Assembly (NCBI RefSeq): GCF_947179515.1
Contig: NC_067477.1
Location: 132,668,465-132,732,464 of the forward strand
Length of the DNA: 64,000 nt
From: Apodemus sylvaticus
Taxonomy: Eukaryota; Chordata; Mammalia; Rodentia; Muridae
Direction of reading: 5' to 3'
Shown: one piece after another, positions 23,201 to 31,500 of the stretch
Layout of the letters: the number at the start of each line of letters is the position of its first letter
Numbering within the stretch: the first letter of the stretch is position 1
The notes under the pieces: generated by a model
Seen by the model: the letters and a program-made list of their open reading frames with translations, nothing else
The model's database searches: none
Told to the model about the DNA's origin: nothing
Position numbers and translations under genes: made by a program

Positions 23201-25285
23201 ATAAACCAAGCTAAGACTGCTTTGGAGTTAGTATCTTTAAAGCATTCTAAAGTACGCACACAGCTTTGAAACTCACAACAGCTCAGTTTTAATAGCTTAA
23301 AGAATAACCATGAAAGATAATCTGCACTTTTATGAGCACAGCAGTGGATTTTGTTCGTAGTGACTGTGACCGTTAGTAACCTCAGCCTGTGGGCTGTGCT
23401 CACCTGTCTCCCAGAACAACCACTTTTGTTTATCCAGAATCGTGATACCCTTTGTACAGTTGCTTAGACAGTTCCTAGCACAGAGGCTGCCCGGGGGTGA
23501 CCCCCTTTCAAGTGCTGCTATCCATCCACGGTTTCTCCTTCTGCTATCAAATTAACTTACGTTAGAGTTGTAGAGTCTAGAGATTGAAACCCTGCCATCT
23601 TTTTCCCCACTGCTGCCCTTCTGGGTGCATATGTCTAACATTGGTTTTGCTAGGCTGCCCAAGGCTGAGTGTAATGAACACTGATTTTTTTTTTTCAAGA
23701 CAGGGTTTCTCTGCGTAGCCCTGGCTGTCCTGGAACTCACTCTGTAGACCAGGCTGGCATCGAACTCAGAAATCCGCCTGCCTCTGCCTCTCAAGTGCTG
23801 GGATTAAAGGCGTGCAGTGGTGGTGCATGCCTGTAGGCTTTGCTGAAGGAGGCAGAGGCAGGAGGATCACGAGTTCGAGAACTCCGGCTTCTTCCTTAGT
23901 CCTTTCTTCCAGCAGCCAGGCTTCCAAGTATGGAGACATTGCAGGGGCATCTGTCTGCCCGCACCCTGTGCCCGGCACTGTTCTGCTTTGGTGTTTTGGT
24001 TTGGTTTGGTTTGGTTCTGTTGTTCTTTTTTGATGTGGGGATTTGAACTCAGGTCTTAAGCACTTAGTACAAGCTCTCCTACTCACCGAGCCTCCTCTAA
24101 AGCCCATGTCTGTTAGTTTCTGTCTTTAAGAAAGCCAGTGGCGGCACAAGCCTTTAATCTTAGCAATTGGGAGGCAGAGGCAGACAAATCTCTTGTGAGT
24201 CTGAGACCAGCCTGGTCTACAGAACAAATTCTAGGACAGCCAGGGGTATGTAGTGAGACTGTGTCTTGAAGAAACAAAACTGAAAACAAAGTTTTGGGTT
24301 TTGAGGATTTTGTTTATTTGTTGTTTGCTTAAGTCTGGGTCTTGCTGTGTAGCCCTGGAATTCGCGCAGGTACTGGAATTAAAGGTATTTGCTACCATTC
24401 CTGACACCGCATTGTCTTCTCAGTGATGGGGAAGAAGCTCATTGCTACTCATAGCAACATCCTAGTCCTTGAGATCTTACTGTGAAACCTAGGCCGACCT
24501 TGAACCTCAGATTCCCCAGCCTGCCTCCCCAGTGCTGGCCTTCAGATGTGCACCAACACACCCAGCTCAGTATGACAAGTTTCTTCTTTAAGTATTTGAT
24601 TATTATTTTATTTTATGTGTGTGGTTGTTTACCTGCATGTATTCTGTGCACTATATTTGTGCACAGACCAGAAGAGGGCATTGGATCCCTTGAAAATGCA
24701 GTCATAAATACACGTGCGATACATGTGATGTCTGGACTCAAACCCAGGTGCTCTAGAAGAGCACTCAGCCATTTCTCTAGCCCTAGTAGGACAGCATTTC
24801 TAAAAGCAAAACTGTATTGAAGAGCATCTACATCTCAAATATTGATAATTTGCTAACTTCAAACTAACTTTAGGCAAGAGTTGAACTTCACTTTCAAATA
24901 TAACTACTTTTAAATCCTCAAAGTATAAATACCTTGTTTTGCTAATTGAAAAGTTACTTGCATATTCTGTATAGTAAATGTTTTTGTCTGAAATTTTACT
25001 ACATTCATCTCTGAGTGAGGCTCTGTCTGCCCAGAGTCTCTGGGGGGGGGGATGTCCTCTAAAAAACAAGCTTTTAGTGCAGTCACAGAGTCTTTTAGTG
25101 CAGTCACAGAGTCGCTATCAGGAAGCCTTGAGGATGACAGCCAGAAAGGCCGCACTGTGTAGTCAGCGAGTGCTCACCTGAGGTTGTGTCTTCTCTTAAA
25201 GTGATGCAGATTTTTGTTTCAGGAACTAGAGCAGTACAAGAGAAGTTCCTCCAAGACCTGGAAGCAAATTGAGCTGGACTCCTGA
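1..25285 (+). CDS. Dync2li1: DYNC2LI1, cytoplasmic dynein-2 light intermediate chain 1 (5'-truncated gene span)
   Basis: The span holds ten exons that join in frame into 288 residues ending at TGA 25283-25285. Compared with the human protein from memory (351 residues), they cover residues about 64-351. The product is the light intermediate chain of the dynein-2 motor that drives retrograde intraflagellar transport in cilia. It is a RAS-like GTPase-fold protein. The P-loop lies upstream of the window. Visible here are LEYTYG at the start, WELGGG (DxxG-like position, second exon), SKPNDLW, IGSKYD (NKxD-like position) and the C-terminal KRSSSKTWKQIELDS. Human has 13 exons, so these should be exons 4-13. 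All ten acceptors are AG and all donors GT. The gene is tail-to-tail with ABCG5. The frame is intact, so I see no sign of a pseudogene. Confidence 0.97.
340..440 (-). repeat. old B1-related SINE fragment
   Basis: An antisense B1-like stretch is recognisable from 'cagactggcctggaactcc' and a 'tctcagcttccgagtac' tail. It is diverged. Confidence 0.6.
706..733 (+). repeat. GT/poly-G simple repeat
   Basis: A short (GT)n stretch runs into an uninterrupted G tract of about 14 bases. Confidence 0.8.
863..1209 (+). repeat. 40-bp minisatellite, about 8.7 copies
   Basis: Units start at 863, 903, 943, 983, 1023, 1063, 1103, 1141 and 1181 (last one partial), each opening with a variant of GTGTGGCCGACACACTGTGG. 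The seventh copy is 38 bp. Copies differ by a few bases, so the array is not freshly expanded. It lies inside a DYNC2LI1 intron. The unit has no stop codon in several frames, which produces spurious long open frames on both strands. Confidence 0.93.
2198..2295 (-). repeat. old B1-related fragment
   Basis: 'cagggacag...ggttggtctctaactccagaatggcc..gagctcac' resembles a diverged antisense B1. Confidence 0.45.
2443..2725 (+). repeat. ID-like (tRNA-derived) SINE, split by a B2
   Basis: 'gggactgtagctcaatgttg' before the B2 and 'gagttcaacccctagt' after it resemble the A-box and B-box halves of an ID-family element. Confidence 0.6.
2487..2673 (-). repeat. B2 SINE, nested insertion
   Basis: This is a full-looking antisense B2: poly-T, then 'aaagatttatttatttatta', ending in 'agagccatctctccagcc'. 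It is flanked by a 15-bp target-site duplication (2472-2486 and 2674-2688, one mismatch). Confidence 0.9.
3025..3150 (+). repeat. B1/B4-like SINE
   Basis: 'ccccagcactcaggaggagg' and 'gtccagccaggactgtg' mark a diverged sense copy. Confidence 0.55.
3573..3666 (+). repeat. 47-bp direct tandem duplication
   Basis: Units 3573-3619 and 3620-3666 both begin CACCATCCTAGTTCATGGT and end in AGGTGACCA, with only a few mismatches. Confidence 0.92.
4492..4580 (+). CDS. Dync2li1: DYNC2LI1 exon (about exon 5)
   Basis: The acceptor is TTTTCTTTCAG at 4481-4491. It reads PKDIAHFWELGGG, then TSLLDLISIPITVDTL plus two bases of Arg. The donor is GTGAGT at 4581. Confidence 0.96.
5264..5372 (-). repeat. B1-related SINE, antisense
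   Basis: 'gagacagggtctagcaatat' through 'gagatccacttgactgcc' is a diverged B1. Confidence 0.65.
5373..5515 (+). repeat. (TG)/(CATG)n simple repeat
   Basis: Imperfect alternating TG, TGCA and TGTA dinucleotide repeat. Confidence 0.85.
6426..6672 (-). repeat. B2/B3-type SINE, 3' half of a composite
   Basis: An antisense B2/B3-type body ends in 'gagccatctctctggccc'. It abuts a B1 in the same orientation. The pair, not each element, is flanked by the duplication TGGAGAGGGCCTTA (6412-6425 and 6901-6914). Confidence 0.8.
6673..6761 (+). repeat. (TTTTG)n A-rich linker of a composite SINE
   Basis: T-rich with G interruptions. On the - strand it is the A-rich tail of the B1, lying between the B1 and B2 bodies. 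Confidence 0.8.
6762..6900 (-). repeat. B1 SINE, 5' half of a composite
   Basis: An antisense B1 runs from 'caagacagggtttctctgta' to its intact 5' end 'ccaccacccggct', which directly touches the right copy of the duplication. Confidence 0.92.
7385..7512 (+). repeat. pyrimidine-rich (TTTC/TTCC)n tract
   Basis: Nearly pure C/T on the + strand, next to the 3' end of an antisense B1. It probably arose from its poly-A tail. Confidence 0.85.
7513..7632 (-). repeat. B1 SINE, antisense
   Basis: 'cagacaggatttctctgtgt' through 'gtggaccaggctggccttg', diverged near the 5' end. Confidence 0.85.
9115..9155 (+). repeat. (AAAC)n simple repeat
   Basis: Eight or so tandem CAAA units. Confidence 0.9.
9224..9357 (+). 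repeat. B1 SINE, sense
   Basis: 'gctgggcgtgatggtgcaca', 'gcacttgggaggcagaggca' and a 'tctcaaaaaaag' tail. A few bases are missing in the middle. Confidence 0.88.
9773..9905 (+). repeat. B1-related SINE, sense
   Basis: 'ctgggcatagtggctcgtgc', 'cagaacagccagggctacaa' and an A-rich tail. Confidence 0.75.
10150..10335 (-). repeat. B3-type SINE, antisense
   Basis: 'tgcctgcatgctatgtgtat', 'gaggccagcagagggtgtca' and a 'gagccgtcgctccagtcc' end. Confidence 0.8.
10985..11171 (+). CDS. Dync2li1: DYNC2LI1 exon (about exon 6)
   Basis: The acceptor is CTCTCTAG. One base completes Arg, then 62 codons run from TFSIVLVLDLSKPNDLW to RMWSAMQKDHP. The donor is GTGAGC at 11172. This is the strongest single match to the family in the gene. 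Confidence 0.97.
11423..11511 (-). repeat. very short 5'-truncated L1 3' end with target-site duplication
   Basis: About 61 bases of antisense L1 3' tail (11437-11497: poly-T, then 'atttcaaatgatttcccc') sit between TTGATATTGATTTA (11423) and TTGATATTAATTTA (11498). Confidence 0.75.
11845..11985 (+). repeat. B1 SINE, sense
   Basis: 'cactcgggaggcagaggcag', 'ccagcctggtctacaaaaca' and an AAAAC-rich tail. Confidence 0.88.
12213..12281 (+). CDS. Dync2li1: DYNC2LI1 exon (about exon 7)
   Basis: It encodes 23 codons, DRELIDPFPIPLVIIGSKYD then IFQ. The acceptor is CAACAG and the donor GTAGGT. It contains the GSKYD segment at the base-specificity (NKxD-like) position of the GTPase fold. Confidence 0.96.
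12847..12924 (+). CDS. Dync2li1: DYNC2LI1 exon (about exon 8)
   Basis: It encodes 26 codons from DFDPEKRKVICKTLRF to YYGASLM. The acceptor is TTCCACAG. The donor is GTCAGT, with C at +3 instead of the usual purine, so it is a weaker donor than its neighbours. Confidence 0.95.
12925..15277 (+). other. Dync2li1: DYNC2LI1 intron (about intron 8)
   Basis: It holds two B1 3'-end fragments (about 13420-13490 and 13675-13740, each a 'ctgtctc' plus A-rich tail). I see nothing else recognisable, including an AT-rich stretch at 14230-14420. Confidence 0.75.
15278..15354 (+). CDS. Dync2li1: DYNC2LI1 exon (about exon 9)
   Basis: It reads FTSKSEALLLKMRGV, then INQLAFGIDK and two bases of Ser. The acceptor is TTGTTTAAG and the donor GTATTG (weak). 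Confidence 0.95.
15664..15734 (+). CDS. Dync2li1: DYNC2LI1 exon (about exon 10)
   Basis: One base completes Ser, then KSMCVDQNKPLFITAGLDS and LCQI, plus one base of Gly. The acceptor is CCATACAG and the donor GTTGGT (T at +3, weak). Confidence 0.95.
16650..16930 (+). repeat. B2/B3-type SINE head followed by (CA)n array
   Basis: 'agcaataaagagcacttgct' is the tRNA-like part of a B2/B3 element. From about 16746 it runs into roughly 180 bases of (AC)n with ATAC and GCAC interruptions. Confidence 0.85.
17149..17225 (+). repeat. ID-family SINE, sense
   Basis: 'atgtagctcagtggtagagt' is the A-box region and 'ggtacaatcccagcagtgca' the B-box side. It is a tRNA-derived SINE, not a tRNA gene. Confidence 0.8.
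17240..17290 (+). repeat. (GT)n microsatellite
   Basis: About 23 uninterrupted GT units directly follow the ID-like element. Confidence 0.95.
17833..17930 (+). CDS. Dync2li1: DYNC2LI1 exon (about exon 11)
   Basis: Two bases complete Gly, then 32 codons run from SPPVPDSDIGKLQAHSPMEL to EKVYEKLFPPK. The acceptor is AATTTTAG and the donor GTACAT. Confidence 0.96.
18251..18343 (+). CDS. Dync2li1: DYNC2LI1 exon (about exon 12)
   Basis: It encodes 31 codons, STSTLKAIQDPARDPQYAES then EVDEMRVQKDQ. The acceptor is AATTTCAG and the donor GTATTG. A 6.9-kb intron follows. Confidence 0.96.
19764..20365 (+). repeat. (GATA)n array with higher-order structure
   Basis: About 600 bases of GATA/GACA/GGTA units, ending in a short GA run. 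It is interrupted at intervals by TGATAGACATGATGGATA (three times on the left) or TGATAGACCTGATGGATA variants (about five times on the right). The array therefore grew by duplication of blocks as well as by slippage. Confidence 0.95.
20880..20990 (-). repeat. old B1-related fragment
   Basis: 'gtgtggctcagactggcctt' and nearby sequence resemble a diverged antisense B1. Confidence 0.5.
20992..21575 (+). repeat. medium-length rodent interspersed repeat, copy 1 (interrupted by a B3-type SINE)
   Basis: It starts 'ctggctagttttacatcagt' and ends 'tggtcatggtgtcttattac'. The same sequence occurs in the opposite orientation at 21900-22290. I recognise the family as common in mouse introns but cannot assign a name with confidence (RMER/URR-type). 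A B3-type SINE interrupts it at about 21090-21262. Confidence 0.75.
21090..21262 (+). repeat. B3-type SINE, sense
   Basis: 'aggtcctgagttcaattccc', 'ggatctgattacccttctga' and an 'aataaataaatcttaaaaaa' tail, inserted in the larger repeat. Confidence 0.8.
21900..22290 (-). repeat. medium-length rodent interspersed repeat, copy 2 (inverted)
   Basis: This is the reverse complement of the 20992-21575 family. On the - strand it starts 'acaagctagagtcatcagag' and ends 'ggtcatggtgtttcg'. It is essentially complete and less diverged than copy 1. Confidence 0.8.
22315..22405 (+). repeat. B1 fragment, sense
   Basis: 'gactttaatcctagcactgg' and 'ggctagcccaggctatacat'. Confidence 0.6.
23026..23122 (-). repeat. 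short B1-related fragment, antisense
   Basis: 'gaggcagggtgttgctgtgt' and 'ctgggggttgggattaaaga'. The central part is deleted. Confidence 0.65.
23685..23815 (-). repeat. B1 SINE, antisense
   Basis: 'caagacagggtttctctgcg' through 'gctgggattaaaggcgtgc', well conserved. Confidence 0.93.
23816..23880 (+). repeat. B1 5' fragment, sense, head-to-head with the previous B1
   Basis: 'gtggtggtgcatgcctgtag' and 'ggaggcagaggcaggaggat' read on the + strand immediately after the antisense B1. Confidence 0.7.
24005..24110 (-). repeat. ID-like/tRNA-derived SINE, antisense
   Basis: 'ggggatttgaactcaggtct' and 'aagctctcctactcaccgag' are the B-box and A-box sides of a tRNA-derived SINE. A (TTTGG)n tail precedes them. 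Confidence 0.65.
24133..24292 (+). repeat. B1 SINE, sense
   Basis: 'cacaagcctttaatcttagc', 'gaccagcctggtctacagaa' and an A-rich tail. Confidence 0.87.
24300..24575 (-). repeat. two antisense B1-related fragments
   Basis: 'gtctgggtcttgctgtgtag' (about 24330) and 'tgtgaaacctaggccgacct' (about 24480) are separate diverged pieces with unique sequence between. Confidence 0.55.
24585..24785 (-). repeat. B3-type SINE, antisense
   Basis: 'gaccagaagagggcattgga', 'ggactcaaacccaggtgctc' and a 'gccatttctctagccc' end. Confidence 0.85.
25071..25112 (+). repeat. 21-bp perfect direct duplication
   Basis: 25071-25091 and 25092-25112 are identical (CTTTTAGTGCAGTCACAGAG plus T), 110 bases before the terminal DYNC2LI1 exon. 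Confidence 0.95.
25223..25285 (+). CDS. Dync2li1: DYNC2LI1 terminal coding exon
   Basis: It reads ELEQYKRSSSKTWKQIELDS followed by TGA. The acceptor is TTTGTTTCAG at 25213-25222. Confidence 0.97.
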   Translation, partial: ELEQYKRSSSKTWKQIELDS

Positions 25286-25510
25286 CCCTGCTTCCCTGCA
25301 GGGGTTTGTCTTCCTTCCCAAGTTCAAGGAAGATTATTTTCTTACCTTCTGTGGCAGCCTGTGAAGAAAGTTGAGACATATAATCTGTTAGAGAAAATCT
25401 ATTTCTTGTTCTGGTGCATCTTTCTGAATGTTCTCAAGTCTTTTAGAAGGAAGATATTCACTATATGTCATTTTTTTCAAATAAAAAATTTTTCTATCAC
25501 CTACTTGCAA
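25286..25510 (+). other. Dync2li1: DYNC2LI1 3' untranslated region
   Basis: About 220 bases run from the stop codon to a predicted cleavage site 15-25 bases after the AATAAA. The right edge is inferred. Confidence 0.7.
25480..25485 (+). terminator. Dync2li1: DYNC2LI1 polyadenylation signal
   Basis: A canonical AATAAA lies 195 bases after the stop codon. It is the first good signal downstream of the terminal exon. Confidence 0.75.
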
Positions 25511-25619
25511 CATCTAAGTAGTATAAATTTGTTTGGTTTGTGAAAGTGTTTGCTCTTATTCTTTAGCAATATGAATCAAGGGTGTTTGGTACCAGTTTTT
25601 CTCATTTATGTATTTATTT

Positions 25620-25920
25620 ATCTATTGTGTGTGTTGCAGCTGTCCAGCAGTCATGGATAAACTGGGTCCCTGAAAGGGAGGCTGGGGAAATTAAACAGGA
25701 TGGGTGGGTGCAAGAAGGATGAAGCCAAGACAAAGGTTTCTGATCAAGGTTTCTGATCAAGGTTCATTTCAGCTCTGTGTTTATATAGGGAAAAACCCAC
25801 AGACCCATTCTTTGTTTCAGCTGGATGGAGTTGCAAAGCAAGCTCAGCAGGCAGTCAACTTCTCAAAGATCTGGTAGGAAATTGCAAATGCAGTGAGGCC
25901 TGGAGACTCCTGTTAGGTTG
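25620..25920 (+). repeat. possible degenerate LTR-like sequence
   Basis: 'gtccctgaaagggaggctgg', a 13-bp duplication (GGTTTCTGATCAA twice at about 25735-25760) and 'gtgtttatataggg' look LTR-like. No clear ends or target-site duplication are seen. This is a weak call. Confidence 0.3.
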
Positions 25921-25972
25921 TAAAACCATGGGGGAGGGCATTGTTTAGCCTACTCAAGGCTGCGGGAAGGGC

Positions 25973-25974
<2 letters not shown>

Positions 25975-26022
<48 letters not shown>
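25975..26022 (+). repeat. (GT)n microsatellite
   Basis: About 24 GT units. Confidence 0.95.
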
Positions 26023-26029
<7 letters not shown>

Positions 26030-28084
26030 CAGTGCGTGTGTGCATCGCGCAGACACACATGCAATGGTATATTTATGGAGGTCAAAGAAAAACCTTGAAG
26101 ACTCCTCCTTGTACCATTTGGATTCTGGGTCAGACTTGGGGGCAGCATGCTTAGTGGCAGATGCCTTTAACCTCTGAGCCACTTTGTTGGATCTGGTAGC
26201 AATTTCCACATAAAGGTGGGTGCCCATGTTGGACACCGTCCTTCTGGAAGGTGTACTCAGATGCGTCTGGCAGGCAGCCAGGAAAGAGTTCTCTGTTGTC
26301 TCTTCAACAGAGAGGTACAGGAAGCAGCTGCAGTAATACACACTCCTGGTCTCCACACCCAGGCTCCAGCTGCCTAGAGCAGGCCCTTAAAGCAGCAACC
26401 TTGTCCTCACCTCTCCCCTCATCACCCAGGGACACTGTCACATTTGCTTTAAATATCACCTTTTAAGAACGGGCTAGACTTAGGGGCTAGCGTGTCACTA
26501 AGCTGACCAAAGCTTCATGAAATGGGGATTTTACCCAGAATGACTTCCAGGTGGATGTCACATGTAAGAAGCCAGTTCTGAGTATGTGCAGCCATCTTCA
26601 CTGGTCAGGAAAGGCGTGTCTCTCCACACGCTATGGCCACAGCTTCAAATTAGCAGCTTAACTAAGAGCAGAAATCCCGTCATTTTGATGGAAGAGGAGT
26701 CTGTCAGCTGTTTGTTTTGCATATGGTTCTGACATTTGAGAATATTGTTCAGTGGGTTTATGACACGTCTGTGCTGTGGAGAAAGCCCTCCTGTGGCCAG
26801 CACCTTGATGGCACAAATGGCCCAGGCTATAACAGTAATAGTAGTGTTCGTTCTATAAGTTGATTTTCTTACATCACTGTCCATTATGTGACCTGAGACA
26901 TGGGCTGTCACACGTTGAAATCCAGGTGTTTCTAAGGTGCTATCACTAACATTTAATAGCTTGAAGTCACTCACAGTGTCAATTTCCCAGGTGTTTCTGA
27001 ACTAGAATGAAATTCATCTACATGTGAGTCACAAGGCCCCTTCTGCTTCCTCATATCTCTGTAAGTTGGAATTGGTGACTTCCAAGCAGGCTCCTGAGGG
27101 CCTCTATCTGAACTGCTTGAATAGGTAACTGTCTCTAAGACGGCCTATAACTGATGTGACATACGTAATCTGTAAGACATTGTGTAACTATTATACCATA
27201 ATCATCGGTGTCACAGACCTTTTATAAAAATTGACAATACTACACTGGTAATGTACTGACGCCTCAGATCCTTAAATACAGTTCTAAGCAAAAGGCTTCC
27301 ACTGGGCTTCCTTCATTCTGTAATGGGAGACAGTTCAAGTGCTATAATTTATCATTCTTTACAAGCTAGGTCACAGTAACGGGACAAGTTCATGTGCTCT
27401 CTCTGAGAGCCCCCTCAGGTTACCATGGTAACGGTGAGAGAATTAAATTTCAGACTTGCTCATGAATTACTTGCAGATCAATGAGAAAGATAATCAGTCA
27501 CTTAGCAGAGAACTCGTTTCTAACAGCCCACACCCATCCTTCCATCCCCGGAAGTATGTTCTGTGGCTGTGCGTCTGCTCTTAGCAGCATCCTTGCTCTC
27601 CACAACTCGGGAGGGACCACCGATTGCTGCGTGCAGACCGTTCTCTGGGGTCAGCGGAGGGAGTGACGCCTGACTGGTTTTCTATATGAACCCAGCGCAG
27701 CCGCTGTTCCCCAGACTCACACAGCTCAACGTCCCGCACACACTTCGTTTTAAAAGGCAAACTGTGCTGAGAGTGAAGAGCAGTCAGTGTCTGTCTGGTA
27801 TGTTCACCGTCTTCCTGAAGTGTCATTGCTGATTACCGGGGGTATTCACAACATCTGCCCAGCAGCCGCCTGATGCGGTCAGGCAACCCGGCCCCATCAC
27901 GTGGGCAAGCATGTTGGGGGAGGGGTGGGTTAAATGGCAGCGGAAGCTCCTTACCCTCTTCTGTAGGAGGCTTTCTCAGTCAAACCCAGAATTCCCCCCT
28001 CCCCGTATTGCTCAGTCAGTAATCATACGCATTTTTTATTTTTATCAAATTCTTTATCAAATGTAAACATAATTTTTAAACGAG

Positions 28085-28090
28085 TTTATT
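28085..28090 (-). terminator. Abcg5: candidate ABCG5 polyadenylation signal
   Basis: TTTATT on the + strand is AATAAA on the - strand, 217 bases beyond the stop codon. A second AATAAA equivalent lies at 28035-28040. Which is used cannot be decided from sequence. Confidence 0.45.
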
Positions 28091-28306
28091 TTTCTGTGCC
28101 TAGAAAAAACACATAGTCAAGCTAATGTCCTGTAGGTTTATGAATTCTTATTATTTACATTATTAGACCAGTTCAGTCACAATGTCCAAGCACCGCATTG
28201 CCCCACCAGCTGGAATAGCAAAGGGCTGTGAGTTCTCATTGTCCTTGGGACTCTGGATAGCTACAAGGGTCACAGATGGAATCCTGATGATTAGAGGCCA
28301 GTCATA

Positions 28307-28500
28307 CTATCTGCTAATCAGGTAGTCCCGGACTTTAAAAACCACTATCCCTAGGATGACCAGAGTTGGGATGAATGCGTATAAGATGAGGAAGTTTGCT
28401 GTGAATCTGGATGTGGCACCCGGACAGGTTTTGTCGATGAACTGGATCCCTTGGGTCATGGAGCACAATGGGTGATTTGGCATAGTGGTGTTGGATCTAT
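28307..28500 (-). CDS. Abcg5: ABCG5 exon 13 (coding part)
   Basis: It completes residue 589 (Asp) and encodes RSNTTMPNHPLCSMTQ through KVRDYLISR and TAG. It contains the N592 sequon, the loop cysteines and the last membrane segment. Confidence 0.97.
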
Positions 28501-31500
28501 CTGCCAAGGAAAAGACAGACAATGTCAGCTCTCGCACGTTTTGGGTTATTTTCCTGATGTTGAGAAAGTGTCCAGAACTCTTAAGTAGCCCTCTTCATGA
28601 AAGACACAATGTTTTGGAGAACCCAGAATTAATAGTGAAATGAAGGGAAAGTGAGCCTGGCAGGGAAGGGATCCTGGCTTGTTTGAAGACAGAAAAGTAT
28701 TTGCTTGTACTCTGAGAACAGATTCATTATCCTATTCCTGATCTTCACCTACCACCAAATATCCTGAAGCTACTACCTGCGTTGTTAATTGAAGATTTTT
28801 TGTTTTTGTTTTTGTTTTTTAATTTCTGGTTTTTTCGAGACAGGGTTTCTCTGTATAGCCCTGGCTGTCCTGGAACTCACTCTGTAGACCAGGCTGGCCT
28901 CGAACTCAGAAATCCGCCTGCCTCTGCCTCCCAGAGTGCTGGGATTACAGGCGTGTGCCACCACCCCCCGGCTTAATTGAAGATTTTTAACCACTGAACT
29001 CTGCCAGGCACTGGGATTTCCAGTGGCCAAGGGACTTGTGTTCTCAGTGCCTGGTCATGGGATCGGAGGTTGACTTTTGTCATAAAAATGGTTTGCTCGT
29101 CTGTAAGCTATGCACTGTAAGCTATGCACATCTCGGGGGACAGAGGCCACGTTAGCTTGCTTCAGTGTGTTCAGCAGACAAGAACCGAGCCTGTCTAGAG
29201 CACACTAGCAATTACATAGGCCTGCCACTTTATAAGAATAGCAAAGTGCCCCTAAGCTACTGACTACTGACAGGAGACTAACTTGACCCTTGAATATTTT
29301 CCTTTGAAAATCAGAGAAAACGGGGCATGGCTGGAGAGATGGCTCTCAGTAATAACATTTGTCTGCTCTTCTAGAGGACATGGGTTTGCTTCCCGGAATC
29401 CACTCAGCGGCTTACAACTGTCTGGAGCTCCAGTTCCAAAGGATCTGACAGCCTCCCAGCCGCTGGGTACACACACAGCGTGCATACACACGGACACAGA
29501 GGCAAAGCATTCCCAGACAAAATAAACATCTTTTAAAATGCCTTAAATCAGAGAAATGATGGATTTTATTTCAAATCAAGGCTTAAAATACTTTTATTAT
29601 GAAAATACAACATTTCAGGAGTTTGGGATGATATAGCTTAGAAGTTTGGTTTGCTCACATAAAACGCTGGGGACGGTGACCCGTGTAATCCCAGCACTGG
29701 GGAGTCAGACATTCCTGGCCCTTCGTGTCCAGCCCAGCCTAGTCAGAGAGCCCAGATCTCAGTAAGAGACTGTTTCAAACAATGAACTATGAAGGAAGAA
29801 AACCCAAGAAAATCCAAGGTTGTGTTCTGGACTACACACACACACACACACACACACACCACACACACACACACACACAGCATTTCTTCCAAAAATACAT
29901 TTCCCTAGAAAATTGCTTAGTTAGAGTAGCATGCAAAAAAATATTGTAAAATAGAATACTTACCACAAGTGAAATTCAGGCCATAGAACTCATTGACTAC
30001 AAGAATCTCGCAACAGTATTTTTGGAATGTAAAATAACCCAGGATTTTTAAAGGAAGGGGCATTTCTTCTATGTTTCTTAAGAAAAAGAAAAAAGAGAAA
30101 GAAAATTCAATAGGTTCTAGGAAATAGTCTTACTAAATGAGAAAAAGAAGTCTTTATGTTTTCTAATCTAAATATAATCTTCCATTTCTATTGTAAAATG
30201 ATCCTTACTGTGAAATCTTCAAATATGGAAAACTGTAAGTAAATACTATTACCCAGAAACAACTGCTGACATTATGGTGCGTGGTATAACGTGTTTATGA
30301 AGCTCACACCATGGAGAACTAGACTGTTCACATTCTTGATGATCTTTACTCTCAAATGGGTCCTAGTCACCCCTCCATGCAGTACGTGTGCTGTCATTTT
30401 AATCTTAATAATTTTAATCCTGGCAGCCCATTTCAGTAGAGGCTTAAAAGCCTCTCATGGCTGTTGGCTGGGTCTCTGTCTCTCTGTCTCTCTGTCTCTG
30501 TCTGTCTCTCTGTCTCTCTTTCTCTGTCTCTGTCTCTCTCTCTCCATTACTTAAATAAACATGCAAGAAATCCTACACCTAGCACACACAGCATCAGGGG
30601 AGAGATTGTGATTAGAATATAAGGAGTCTGGCAGGCGTGGAGCACACCTTTAATCCCAGCACTCAAGAGGCAGAGACAGGTGGATCTCTGTGAGTTCAAG
30701 GTCAGCCTGGTCTACAGTGTTAAGTTCAGGATGGCCAGGCTACACACACACACACACACACTGTCTCAAAAAACAAAACAAACCACCACCACCAAAATAC
30801 AAGGAGAAAGGCTGAGCCTGCAAGCAGAAGTTGTTGGGTTTGGGTTGGTGGCCCCACCCCACCCCTTGTTCCTTTCTTGTGAAACACTCTCCTTCCCAGT
30901 CTGTCTCAGGAGGGACTTCCTGCCAACCCATTCCCTCTTGCAGCACTATATGGTTTCATCAGTAACAATCTGTTATGGGACCGGCGAGGTGGCTCAATGG
31001 TTTGGAGCCAGTTTTGCTCTTATAGAGGACCTGGGTTCAAATCCTGCACCTACATGGTGGCCCACAGCCACCTGTAACTCCAGTTGCAGAGGGCACAACA
31101 GACTCTTCTGACTTCCTTATATCAGATACACATGTGGTACACAGACATTCACACAAGTAAAACATTCATAAGTCAAATATATATTAAATGATTTCTCTTT
31201 ATGAGACTCTAATCCTAGGTGCTTAGGGATTGTTGTTGCTGTTGTTGTTATTGTTGTTGTTGTTGTTTTAGTTTTTGAGGGATGGTATCTCTGTGTAGCC
31301 CTGGATGTCCTGGAACTCACTCTGTAGACCAGTCTGGCCTCTAAGGCACTGAGATGGACCTGCCTCTGCCTCCCAAGTACTGGGGTTATAGGCGTGCTCC
31401 ACTGCCCTGCACTTTGGGATATTTTTAAGTATCCTATCCCTAAAGAACTCACAATGCAGTTGGGTAGATGGACTGCACATCCTCAATGGCACAGTAAGAT

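Larger units (their letters stand above)
18344..25222 (+). other. Dync2li1: DYNC2LI1 last intron, 6.9 kb
   Basis: It contains the GATA-type array, an inverted pair of a medium-length rodent repeat, and a cluster of B1/B3 copies. The 18344-19740 and 22410-23020 parts show nothing I can name. Confidence 0.8.
25511..28306. other. DYNC2LI1-ABCG5 convergent intergenic interval, including the ABCG5 3' untranslated region
   Basis: About 2.8 kb lies between the two 3' ends. It holds a possible degenerate LTR (25620-25920), a GT repeat and a weak B3 fragment. The rest, about 26200-28000, shows no recognisable gene or repeat. Confidence 0.7.
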
